In this document: in pieces, positions 9,151 to 17,128 of the stretch
Numbering within the stretch: position 1 is the first letter of the stretch
How the letters are laid out: the number at the start of each line of letters is the position of its first letter
Origin: Streptococcus pneumoniae
GTDB taxonomy: Bacteria > Bacillota > Bacilli > Lactobacillales > Streptococcaceae
Direction of reading: 5' to 3'
DNA: 64,000 nucleotides
NCBI RefSeq assembly: GCF_001113365.1
Contig: NZ_CKYA01000003.1
Location: forward strand, 1 to 64,000
Notes under the pieces: generated by a model
The model's input: the letters and a program-made list of their open reading frames with translations, nothing else
Told to the model about the DNA's origin: nothing
Database searches by the model: none
Program-made: the position numbers and the translations under genes

Positions 9151-9186
9151 AAAAAATGAGGTTGAGAAAATTTCTCAGCCCCAACC
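9151..9186 (-). terminator. rnpB rho-independent terminator
   Basis: On the minus strand GGTTGGGGCTGAGAAA / TTTTCTCAACCTC forms a stem followed by ATTTTTT, directly after the RNase P RNA 3' end and before rlmL. Confidence 0.8.
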
Positions 9187-9188
9187 TA

Positions 9189-9585
9189 TATGCAATTTTC
9201 TATAAGCCATGTTTTGTTCCAGAAGTGACTAGGACCACTTCCTTCGATAATCATCTGTCTACCACTAACAGCTCTAGCTGATAGCAGTCAGAATACTACG
9301 TTCGTTTCCGCGTACTCCATGCCCCGACCAAAATTTGGGTTGCTAGCTTGAGGGGTTTACCGCGTTCCACTCTCTCTGTTTCCAGAAAGACTCCGTCACT
9401 GTGGCACTTTCAAGCCTACTCTGACCTATCCAAGGACTTAGCCATTTCAACTGCCGTAACGATTTCTCGTCCCTAGGCTTATGGTTTCGCCTAGCACAAA
9501 CACTACAGGCATCACAGCCTGTGCTAGCATGGACTTTCCTCATGAGAAGCAATTCTCCTCACGCGATTATCCAAAAATTGCATGT
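9189..9585 (-). ncRNA. rnpB: RNase P RNA (bacterial class B)
   Basis: The catalytic RNA of RNase P, which removes 5' leaders from tRNA precursors. The minus strand reads TATGCAATTTT near 9585 and AAAATTGCATA near 9189, which pair as helix P1. The universal GAGGAAAGTCC element lies at about 9534-9544 and the conserved 3' block ACAGATGATTATCG at about 9250. About 397 nt, the size expected for Firmicute type B. Open frames across it are incidental. Confidence 0.95.
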
Positions 9586-9598
9586 AACAAGACCTGAA

Positions 9599-9940
9599 TT
9601 ACAAATCAGTATTGTCTAAAATTTGTTTACCGAATACTTCTTTTTCAAGACGATTCAAGCGTTTCAAAATATCAAAATTCGTCATAGAAGATGAAGCAGC
9701 CACATCAATTGGATCTGGGTGACTAGGACTTGGAGCCGAACTCACTTGCGGTTTACGGGCTAATTCTTCCTTCAAATCTGCAATCTCCTGACGAAGTGAC
9801 TTGACCAAGGCAGCATAGGTTTCATAGTCCTTGATGACATCGTCTAAAAACTCATCAACTTCTACCTTGCTATACCCACGGACTTCACGTCCAAACTCTT
9901 GTTCAAAAATATCTTTCGCTGAAAAAATAATACTTGCCAT
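9599..9940 (-). CDS. gpsB: Cell division coordinator GpsB
   Basis: A 113-residue DivIVA-family cytoplasmic coiled-coil protein. The membrane-binding/dimer domain starts MASIIFSAKDIFEQEFGREV and continues GYSKVEVDEFLDDVIKDYE. A coiled coil spans about 35-65 and a C-terminal trimerisation segment ends RLEKEVFGKQI. GpsB balances septal and peripheral peptidoglycan synthesis by docking PBPs and modulating StkP. The ATG at 9940 was chosen over an in-frame codon four residues upstream because MASII is the conserved N-terminus. It sits between ypsA and rnpB, the conserved streptococcal order. Confidence 0.95.
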   Translation of the reverse strand: MASIIFSAKDIFEQEFGREVRGYSKVEVDEFLDDVIKDYETYAALVKSLRQEIADLKEELARKPQVSSAPSPSHPDPIDVAASSSMTNFDILKRLNRLEKEVFGKQILDNTDL

Positions 9941-10009
9941 GTCTCTCTCCATTCTCGCTTGCTAGTATTATTATATAAAAAAAGGCAAACAAAAATCAAG
10001 GTCAAAGCT

Positions 10010-10537
10010 TCAATTTTCGGAAAAATTTTCAGCAAGTTCATTTAATTGATCAAATGTTAATCTCTTTATAAAATAGTCCTCTTGATTTTTCATCTTTTGG
10101 TAAAAATAAGCTAATTTCGTTTCATTTTCTTCATCATAAAAAAGATAGGAACTAGTCGTATTTTCCAGTAAAAACTGCTGGTAATCTCTTAACTGCCCCT
10201 TGTGTTCATAGCGAGGATAGGCATATTTGACAAAGTCTACCTGCTTAAAGCGGCTCAGTTTCATCTGATTGCCTTCATTCCAATTTTCCCCATGGGTTTC
10301 AAAAGCAAAAATGGTAGCCAACTGGAAACCGTACTCGGTTTTCATCTCCTGAGCAACCTCTAAAACCCAATATTCAAAACCCAAACTTCCTGTAAACACA
10401 AGCCAAGACACCCCATCTGCTGCCATAGCCTCTAAATCTTTACGTATCGCTTTTTTAATCAGTTTAAGACGAGGATCCTTATCAGAAAATAAACCCAAAT
10501 CAAAAGCAGAATAGCCTAAAACCAAAGCTGTAGCCAT
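10010..10537 (-). CDS. YpsA-like SLOG-superfamily protein (DUF1273)
   Basis: A 175-residue cytoplasmic protein starting [15 protein letters not shown], with the glycine-rich nucleotide-binding pattern [15 protein letters not shown] typical of the YpsA/DUF1273 group of SLOG proteins. YpsA of B. subtilis and relatives influences cell division, and gene neighbourhood with gpsB and recU is conserved. Biochemical function is unknown. The start at 10537 follows AAAGGG; an upstream in-frame extension would run into the recU promoter, so I rejected it. Divergent to recU. Confidence 0.85.
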
Positions 10538-10562
10538 TTTTAACCCTTTCTGTGCAAATTTA

Positions 10563-10571
10563 TGGTATAAT
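10563..10571 (+). promoter_or_regulatory. Extended -10 promoter of recU-pbp1A
   Basis: TGGTATAAT (TG 10563-10564, TATAAT 10566-10571) lies 32 bp before the recU ATG, in the divergent gap with ypsA. Confidence 0.6.
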
Positions 10572-10603
10572 AGAGTGATGTTATTGTACCAATAAGGAGA
10601 ATT

Positions 10604-11200
10604 ATGGTCAACTATCCACATAAACTTTCATCACAAAAAAGACAACCATCTCTTTCTCAACCCAAAAATTTCGCAAATCGAGGAATGTCTTTTGAAAAGA
10701 TGATCAATGCTACCAACGACTACTATTTGTCTCAGGGCTTGGCTGTTATACACAAGAAACCAACTCCTATTCAAATTGTACGTGTGGACTATCCACAACG
10801 AAGTCGTGCCAAGATTGTTGAAGCCTATTTTCGACAAGCTTCAACGACGGACTATTCTGGCGTTTATAATGGATATTACATCGACTTTGAAGCCAAGGAA
10901 ACAAAACAAAAACGTGCGATTCCGATGAAAAATTTTCATCCACATCAGATTCAGCATATGGAACAAGTCCTTGCCCAACAAGGAATCTGCTTTGTCCTTC
11001 TTCACTTTTCTTCTCAGCAAGAAACCTACTTATTGCCGGCATTCGATTTGATTCGCTTCTATCATCAAGATAAGGGACAAAAATCAATGCCACTTGGATA
11101 TATTCGAGAATATGGATATGAAATCAAGGCTGGTGCCTTCCCTCAAATTCCTTATCTCAATGTTATCAAAGAACATTTATTAGGTGGTAAAACAAGATGA
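10604..11200 (+). CDS. recU: Holliday junction resolvase RecU
   Basis: A 198-residue structure-specific endonuclease that resolves four-way junctions in recombination and chromosome segregation. Conserved pieces include [20 protein letters not shown] near the N-terminus, the PD-(D/E)XK-type catalytic region [20 protein letters not shown] (Asp/Glu/Lys cluster at about 84-103) and FHPHQIQHM. An AAGGAG site precedes ATG 10604. The stop overlaps the pbp1A start by 4 bp (ATGA), so the pair is translationally coupled, as is usual in Firmicutes. Confidence 0.95.
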
Positions 11201-13362
11201 ACAAACCAACGATTCTGCGCCTAATCAAGTATCTGAGCATTAGCTTCTTAAGCTTGGTTATCGCATCCATTGTCTTAGGCGGAGGAGTTTTTTTCTACTA
11301 CGTTAGCAAGGCTCCTAGCCTATCCGAGAGTAAACTAGTTGCAACAACTTCTAGTAAAATCTACGACAATAAAAATCAACTCATTGCTGACTTGGGTTCT
11401 GAACGCCGCGTCAATGCCCAAGCTAATGATATTCCCACAGATTTGGTTAAGGCAATCGTTTCTATCGAAGACCATCGCTTCTTCGACCACAGGGGGATTG
11501 ATACCATCCGTATCCTGGGAGCTTTCTTGCGCAATCTGCAAAGCAATTCCCTCCAAGGTGGATCAACTCTTACCCAACAGTTGATTAAGTTGACTTACTT
11601 TTCAACCTCGACTTCCGACCAAACTATTTCTCGTAAGGCTCAGGAAGCTTGGTTAGCGATTCAGTTAGAACAAAAAGCAACCAAGCAAGAAATCTTGACC
11701 TACTATATAAATAAGGTCTACATGTCTAATGGCAACTATGGAATGCAGACAGCAGCTCAAAACTACTATGGTAAAGACCTCAATAATTTAAGTTTACCTC
11801 AGTTAGCCTTGCTAGCTGGAATGCCTCAGGCACCAAACCAATATGATCCCTATTCACATCCAGAAGCAGCCCAAGACCGTCGAAACTTGGTCTTATCTGA
11901 AATGAAAAATCAAGGTTACATCTCTGCTGAACAGTATGAGAAAGCAGTCAACACACCAATTACTGATGGACTACAAAGTCTCAAATCAGCAAGTAATTAC
12001 CCTGCTTACATGGATAATTACCTCAAGGAAGTCATCAATCAAGTTGAAGAAGAAACAGGCTATAACCTGCTCACAACTGGAATGGACGTCTACACAAATG
12101 TAGACCAAGAAGCTCAAAAACGTCTGTGGGATATCTACAACTCCGATCAATACGTCTCTTACCCTGACGATGATTTGCAAGTCGCATCTACGGTCGTAGA
12201 TGTTTCAAATGGTAAAGTCATTGCCCAACTTGGAGCTCGTCACCAAGCAAGTAACGTTTCATTTGGCACCAACCAAGCAGTGGAAACAAACCGCGACTGG
12301 GGATCATCTATGAAACCGATCACAGACTATGCTCCTGCCTTGGAGTACGGTGTCTACGATTCAACTGCTACTATGGTTAATGATATTCCTTATAACTATC
12401 CGGGAACAAGCACACCTGTCTACAACTGGGATCGAGCATATTTTGGTAACATTACTCTGCAATATGCTCTTCAACAATCACGAAATGTCACAGCCGTTGA
12501 GACTTTGAATAAGGTCGGTCTAGATAGAGCTAAAACCTTCCTTAATGGTCTTGGTATCGACTATCCAAGCATGCATTATGCAAACGCCATTTCAAGTAAC
12601 ACAACTGAATCAGACAAAAAATATGGAGCAAGTAGTGAAAAGATGGCTGCTGCTTACGCTGCCTTTGCAAATGGTGGAACTTACTATAAACCAATGTATA
12701 TCCATAAAGTCGTCTTTAGTGATGGAAGTGAAAAAGAGTTCTCTAATGTTGGGACTCGTGCCATGAAGGAAACGACAGCCTATATGATGACCGATATGAT
12801 GAAAACAGTCTTGACTTATGGAACTGGTCGTGGAGCCTATCTCCCATGGTTAGCGCAAGCTGGTAAGACAGGTACTTCTAACTACACAGATGATGAAATT
12901 GAAAAACACATCAAGAACACTGGCTATGTAGCTCCAGATGAAATGTTTGTTGGTTATACTCGTAAGTATTCTATGGCTGTATGGACAGGTTATTCGAATC
13001 GTCTAACTCCTATCGTTGGAGATGGTTTCCTAGTTGCAGCTAAAGTTTATCGCTCAATGATAACTTACCTTTCTGAAGATGACCAACCTGGAGATTGGAC
13101 AATGCCAGATGGCATCTATCGAAATGGGCAGTTTGTTTTCCAAAATGGAGCAAGACCGACTTGGACTGAAACAACATCCCAATCATCTTCAACCGAAAAC
13201 TCATCAACAAGTGCAGAAAGCTCCACTAGCCAAGCACCAACCACAAGTCCTGATGCTAGTACTAATGGTCAAAACCAAGCACCAAATGCACCAGGAGCCA
13301 ATCAAAACCCGGCTCCACAGACTCCTCAGACCCCTCAAGTTCAACAACAACCACAACAGTAA
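11197..13362 (+). CDS. pbp1A: Class A penicillin-binding protein 1A, resistance-type allele
   Basis: A 721-residue bifunctional peptidoglycan synthase. Cytoplasmic tail, one membrane helix (about 13-36), glycosyltransferase domain with catalytic Glu91 (SIEDHRFF) and GGSTLTQQL, then transpeptidase domain with Ser370-Ser-Met-Lys373, Ser428-Arg-Asn430 and Lys557-Thr-Gly559. A Pro/Gln/Asn-rich C-terminal tail is disordered. Numbering matches pneumococcal PBP1a. Three differences from the susceptible consensus, as I recall it, are visible: Thr371Ser in the active-site motif, Pro432Thr after SRN, and NTGY at 574-577 in place of TSQF. These are classic markers of penicillin-resistant mosaic pbp1A. 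Coupled to recU; ends at a strong terminator. Confidence 0.95.
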   Translation: MNKPTILRLIKYLSISFLSLVIASIVLGGGVFFYYVSKAPSLSESKLVATTSSKIYDNKNQLIADLGSERRVNAQANDIPTDLVKAIVSIEDHRFFDHRGIDTIRILGAFLRNLQSNSLQGGSTLTQQLIKLTYFSTSTSDQTISRKAQEAWLAIQLEQKATKQEILTYYINKVYMSNGNYGMQTAAQNYYGKDLNNLSLPQLALLAGMPQAPNQYDPYSHPEAAQDRRNLVLSEMKNQGYISAEQYEKAVNTPITDGLQSLKSASNYPAYMDNYLKEVINQVEEETGYNLLTTGMDVYTNVDQEAQKRLWDIYNSDQYVSYPDDDLQVASTVVDVSNGKVIAQLGARHQASNVSFGTNQAVETNRDWGSSMKPITDYAPALEYGVYDSTATMVNDIPYNYPGTSTPVYNWDRAYFGNITLQYALQQSRNVTAVETLNKVGLDRAKTFLNGLGIDYPSMHYANAISSNTTESDKKYGASSEKMAAAYAAFANGGTYYKPMYIHKVVFSDGSEKEFSNVGTRAMKETTAYMMTDMMKTVLTYGTGRGAYLPWLAQAGKTGTSNYTDDEIEKHIKNTGYVAPDEMFVGYTRKYSMAVWTGYSNRLTPIVGDGFLVAAKVYRSMITYLSEDDQPGDWTMPDGIYRNGQFVFQNGARPTWTETTSQSSSTENSSTSAESSTSQAPTTSPDASTNGQNQAPNAPGANQNPAPQTPQTPQVQQQPQQ

Positions 13363-13364
13363 AC

Positions 13365-13402
13365 GAAAAAATCCTGAGAACTCTAAACTCAGGATTTTTT
13401 CA
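13365..13402 (+). terminator. pbp1A terminator
   Basis: AAAAATCCTGAG ... CTCAGGATTTTTT forms a 12-bp stem with T-run just after the pbp1A stop. Confidence 0.9.
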
Positions 13403-13432
13403 TTTTCAAAATGAAATACAGAGGTCAAGTAC

Positions 13433-13520
13433 ATTTTCCCACACTAAAACGCATACGATCAAGGCTTTCATTACCTGACAATATGCGTTTTGCTTTTAAA
13501 GACTTTTTACTCAGTCTCTT
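13433..13520. repeat. Palindromic intergenic repeat, copy 2
   Basis: AAAACGCATACGATCAAGG ... ACCTGACAATATGCGTTTT, followed by TTTTAAAGACTTTTTACTCAG. It is the same family and orientation as the copy at 3076, lacking the outer left end. It lies between the convergent pbp1A and aliA, so it may help terminate both. Confidence 0.6.
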
Positions 13521-13526
13521 TTTGTT

Positions 13527-15506
13527 TTATTTGACATGTTTGGCAAGTTCTTCTTGCGCTTTTTTATTGGATTCTGCTTTTTCTTTCATCCATTTTTCTT
13601 GAGCTTTTTGATATTCATCTGCTGTGACTGCCTTGTCTTGAAGTTCAAGGTATTTATACAAGACTGGGTCACTTGTACCTTTATTTCCTGACAATGCAAA
13701 TGGTATTGTAAATGGTACCATCTTAGACAAGATTGGACGACCAGTTTTAGAAGTTGTTGGGATGATCAAAGCACTGTCGGTCAACCAAGCTTGGGCAGCA
13801 GCGTATTTATCATAGCGTTTAGCAACATCTGTAGCCTCATCACCAGCTTCAGTAACCAATTTTTCGTAGTCATATAGACCTACTTTTTTAGCAGCTACAT
13901 TATCTTCCCCTGAGTCAAATCCTAAATATGTTTTAGTACTTTCTCCTACAGAAGGTTTGATAATATCAAGGTAGGTTGATGGATCGGCAAAGTCTGGACC
14001 CCAACCGACATTATCTGATAAATCCCAGTCTTCGCCAGCAGCATTTTCAGCAAATAGAGTTACATTAAGCAATTCATCTTTTTGCAATTGTTGGATATCA
14101 ATCACGACATTATCAGTTCCTAAAGTTGCTTCCAAGGATTGTTTCATAGATTGGACGCGCTGAACTTTTGTAGTTGCTGTCTGGTCAACAGGCATATCTA
14201 GGTGAATTGGGAATGTCACACCTTCTGCTTGTAAAGCTGATTTAGCTTTAGCAAATTCAGCCTTGGCTTTTTCTGGATTGTAGAGACCATCTTGTGAATC
14301 GGCCAGATTAACATCCTTCCATTCATCCCCATAGGTTACTAATTTTTCTTTGACCATATCGCCAAAGTTTTTCCCATCTGCTTGAACAAATGTTGGTGGC
14401 ACAAAGAGATTACGCAAGATTTTGCTTGCTCCAGTTTCTCCATTCAACTGAGAGGCATAAGCTGTACGGTCAAATCCAAAGGCAATAGCCTGACGGAAAT
14501 CCTTGTTTAAGAGCGCCTTTTTAGTAGATGTCTTTTGTTCTTCGCTAGTCTTAGATGTGTGTTTATAAGATTGACGGTCAATATTTGTTCCTACTAGATA
14601 AGTCGTAGAGTCTTGTTGAGTATAGACGATATTGTCTTTCATACTCTTCTCAAGCTCTGCGAAACTTGCACTTGTTGGATAAAGACGAGCTGCTGTAAGG
14701 CTACCATCTTTAAAGTTTTCTGCTGGTTTGCTGGTATCTTGCCCATCCCAGAATGACAATTTGACCTTGTCAATATGCACATTGTCCTTATCCCAATAGT
14801 TCGGATTTTTCGCAAATTCAACAGAGGATTTGGTCACAATGGATTTCAACAAATAAGGACCGTTATACAAGAGACTACTTGGATCCGTCGCTTTGGCAAA
14901 ATCATCCCCTTTTGAGTTCAAAAACTCTTCATTGACTGGCGCAAGCACACCCATGGTTGTTTTTGAGTTCCAAAAAGTTTCAGGTTTGTTCAAGGTGTAT
15001 TGGATTGTTTGGTCGTCAAGCGCTTTAATCCCGACTTGAGCAAAGTCTGTGATTTCACCTTTGGCATAGGCATCCAGACCTTTGATTGAATCCTGTACCA
15101 AGTAAAGGGCTTCTGCTTTCTTATCTGTTGCATATTTAAGTCCTGTTACAAAGTCCTGAGCCTTAACAGGAGCATACTCTTCTCCCTCAGATGTATACCA
15201 CTTGGCATCCTGACGAATCTTATAAGTATAAGTCAAGCCATCCTTAGAGACAGACCAGTCTTCTGCCAATGAAGGAACAAGGTTCCCGTATTTATCATTT
15301 TCAAGCAATCCATCAATCACATTACTAGTAATCTCAGAAGTTGCTGCCTTACCAGTTGTCAAATAGTTGAGATTATCTGGATGTGTCTCGTAGGTAAATG
15401 CAAAGGTCTTTTCACCTTGAGCGCCTGAACCCCCAGAACAAGCAGCTAAAACACCAGCTGCTAATAAGGTTACTCCCGCAAGAGCCAATACTTTTCTTGT
15501 TTTCAT
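13527..15506 (-). CDS. aliA: Oligopeptide-binding lipoprotein AliA
   Basis: A 659-residue SBP_bac_5-family peptide receptor for the Ami oligopeptide ABC transporter. The lipoprotein signal is MKTRKVLALAGVTLLAAG with lipobox LAAC and lipidated Cys near residue 22. The mature part shows the peptide-binding fold hallmarks GLLENDKYGNLVPSLAEDWS, WYTSEGEEYAPVKAQDFVTG and FRQAIAFGFDR. ATG 15506 follows AAAGGAG; in-frame codons upstream are rejected since they would bury the signal peptide. There is no permease or ATPase nearby, as expected, because AliA uses Ami components encoded elsewhere. It marks the aliA side of the capsule locus. Confidence 0.93.
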   Translation of the reverse strand: MKTRKVLALAGVTLLAAGVLAACSGGSGAQGEKTFAFTYETHPDNLNYLTTGKAATSEITSNVIDGLLENDKYGNLVPSLAEDWSVSKDGLTYTYKIRQDAKWYTSEGEEYAPVKAQDFVTGLKYATDKKAEALYLVQDSIKGLDAYAKGEITDFAQVGIKALDDQTIQYTLNKPETFWNSKTTMGVLAPVNEEFLNSKGDDFAKATDPSSLLYNGPYLLKSIVTKSSVEFAKNPNYWDKDNVHIDKVKLSFWDGQDTSKPAENFKDGSLTAARLYPTSASFAELEKSMKDNIVYTQQDSTTYLVGTNIDRQSYKHTSKTSEEQKTSTKKALLNKDFRQAIAFGFDRTAYASQLNGETGASKILRNLFVPPTFVQADGKNFGDMVKEKLVTYGDEWKDVNLADSQDGLYNPEKAKAEFAKAKSALQAEGVTFPIHLDMPVDQTATTKVQRVQSMKQSLEATLGTDNVVIDIQQLQKDELLNVTLFAENAAGEDWDLSDNVGWGPDFADPSTYLDIIKPSVGESTKTYLGFDSGEDNVAAKKVGLYDYEKLVTEAGDEATDVAKRYDKYAAAQAWLTDSALIIPTTSKTGRPILSKMVPFTIPFALSGNKGTSDPVLYKYLELQDKAVTADEYQKAQEKWMKEKAESNKKAQEELAKHVK

Positions 15507-15633
15507 AGTATTCTCCTTTGTTTTTTTATTCATTATAGACTCTTTTTCAAGTCCTGTCAATAGAATTTTCTGAATTTTAAGAGTTATTTGTTATATTTGA
15601 TATATTCTGAAAAATAAAATTGTTCATTTATGC

Positions 15634-15687
15634 CAAAAAAGCCAACAGAGATTCTCTTCTGATAAGCAGAAAAGAATCTTGTTGACC
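15634..15687 (-). terminator. Terminator after the orphan glf
   Basis: On the minus strand CAACAAGATTCTTTTCTGC pairs with CAGAAGAGAATCTCTGTTGG, followed by a T6 run. It separates glf from aliA. Confidence 0.75.
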
Positions 15688-15740
15688 TTACTTCTAAAAA
15701 TCTTAAGTAGCAAAGATTCTAAAATGACAGAATCCTTGCA

Positions 15741-16841
15741 TCATTGTCCCAACTCTTGCTCGACCACTTCCAAGGCCCGTTCGATGACCACATGCATGTC
15801 ATAGTATTTATAATCTGCTAAACGACCACAGAAAATAACCTTGTCATTTGTTGTCGCTTCTTCCTGATATTTGGCAAATATAGCATTGTTTCTCTCATCA
15901 TTGATTGGATAATAAGGTTCATCTCCTCGTTTCCAATCTGCTGGGTATTCACGAGTAATGACCGTTTTATCTTGCGTACCATACTCAAAATGTTTATGCT
16001 CAATAATACGAGTATAAGGAATTTCTCGCTCTGTGTAGTTAACAACTGCGTTTCCTTGATAGTTTTCTTCATCAAGAACTTCATGCTCAAAACGAAGACT
16101 ACGGTATTCTAACTCACCATGTTTATAATCAAAGTATTGGTCAATCATCCCTGTAAAGACAACCTTTTCAGCAGAAGCTTCTAATTCCTGACGATTGGCA
16201 AAAAAATCAACTCCAAGTTCTACTTCCACATCCTTCAGCATATTTTCGATAATGACATTATAGCCACCGATTGGAATTCCTTGGTAACGGTCATTAAAGT
16301 AGTTATTATCAAAAGTCAAACGAACTGGTAGACGTTTGATGATAAAGGGTGGAAGGTCAGTCGCAGAACGTCCCCATTGCTTTTCAGTATAGCCTTTAAT
16401 CAACTTTTCATAAATATCTGGACCGATCAACTTGATAGCCTGCTCTTCCAAATTTTTAGGTTCAACGTCCTTCATGTGAGCCGTTTGCTCAGCAATCTTA
16501 TCTTTGACCTCTTGAGGAGTTTTTGTCCCCCACATAGCATAGAAAGTATTCATATTGAAAGGTAGATTATAAAGGCTACCCTTGTAGTTAGCTAGAGGCG
16601 AGTTGATGTAATTGTTAAATTCAGCGAATTGATTCACATAATCCCACACTTTCTTATTAGAAGTATGGAAGATATGAGCACCGTATTTATGAACATTAAC
16701 ACCTTCTACATTCTCACAATAGATATTCCCACCAATGTGGTCACGTTTATCAATAACTTTTACTTTTTTTCCACGCTTAGTCGCCTCATAAGCAAAAATT
16801 GCTCCAGACAAACCAGCACCAACGATTAGATAGTCGTACAT
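15741..16841 (-). CDS. glf: UDP-galactopyranose mutase, orphan in the capsule locus
   Basis: A 366-residue flavoenzyme converting UDP-galactopyranose to UDP-galactofuranose for surface polysaccharide synthesis. The FAD-binding motif is GAGLSGAIFA near the N-terminus and DKRDHIGGN follows. YGAHIFHTSNKKVWDYVNQF and GYTEKQWGRSATDLP belong to the active-site region, and FCGRLADYKYYDMHVVIERAL is the C-terminal FAD motif. The frame is intact and of full family length. It stands alone: no glycosyltransferase, wzy or wzx gene accompanies it between aliA and dexB. It may be a remnant of a deleted capsule or may feed galactofuranose to another polysaccharide (for example a coaggregation receptor) encoded elsewhere. 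Confidence 0.95.
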   Translation of the reverse strand: MYDYLIVGAGLSGAIFAYEATKRGKKVKVIDKRDHIGGNIYCENVEGVNVHKYGAHIFHTSNKKVWDYVNQFAEFNNYINSPLANYKGSLYNLPFNMNTFYAMWGTKTPQEVKDKIAEQTAHMKDVEPKNLEEQAIKLIGPDIYEKLIKGYTEKQWGRSATDLPPFIIKRLPVRLTFDNNYFNDRYQGIPIGGYNVIIENMLKDVEVELGVDFFANRQELEASAEKVVFTGMIDQYFDYKHGELEYRSLRFEHEVLDEENYQGNAVVNYTEREIPYTRIIEHKHFEYGTQDKTVITREYPADWKRGDEPYYPINDERNNAIFAKYQEEATTNDKVIFCGRLADYKYYDMHVVIERALEVVEQELGQ

Positions 16842-16898
16842 AGTCTCTTCCTTATCATTTACCTCTCATCTCCTTAACTACAGTAAAAGAGAGGATCT

Positions 16899-17003
16899 TA
16901 TACTCTTTAAAAACCTCTTCAAACCACGTCAGCGTCCATCTGCAACCTCAAAACAGTATTTTGAGCTGACTTCGTCAGTTACTCTTTGATTTTTATTGAG
17001 TAT
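16899..17003 (+). repeat. BOX element (A, B, partial C)
   Basis: Starts TATACTCTTTAAAAACC, has CTTCAAACCACGTCAGCG (boxA), CAACCTCAAAACAGTATTTTG and GACTTCGTCAGTT (boxB), and ends TTTGATTTTTATTGAGTAT (boxC end). It fills the gap between glf and aliD. Confidence 0.85.
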
Positions 17004-17064
17004 TCGTTTCAATCTATTTTAGCACAAAACAAATCATTTCTCAGTTTTCAATAGCCGAGTGATT

Positions 17065-17100
17065 TAAAAAGACAAGCACCAAAACTGATGTTTGTCTTTA
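17065..17100 (-). terminator. Terminator after aliD
   Basis: On the minus strand AAAGACAAACATCAG ... GGTGCTTGTCTTTTT forms a stem-loop with a T-run 30 bp after the stop. Confidence 0.75.
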
Positions 17101-17128
17101 TGATTTTCCTTGAAAAGGCTATTTCTAA

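Noticed and set aside
9343..9552. Open frame of 69 codons across the RNase P RNA
   Set aside because: It lies inside conserved rnpB helices and has no ribosome site; it is incidental.
15741..16841. glf as evidence of a functional capsule operon
   Set aside because: No glycosyltransferases, polymerase, flippase or regulatory wzg-wze genes lie between dexB and aliA.
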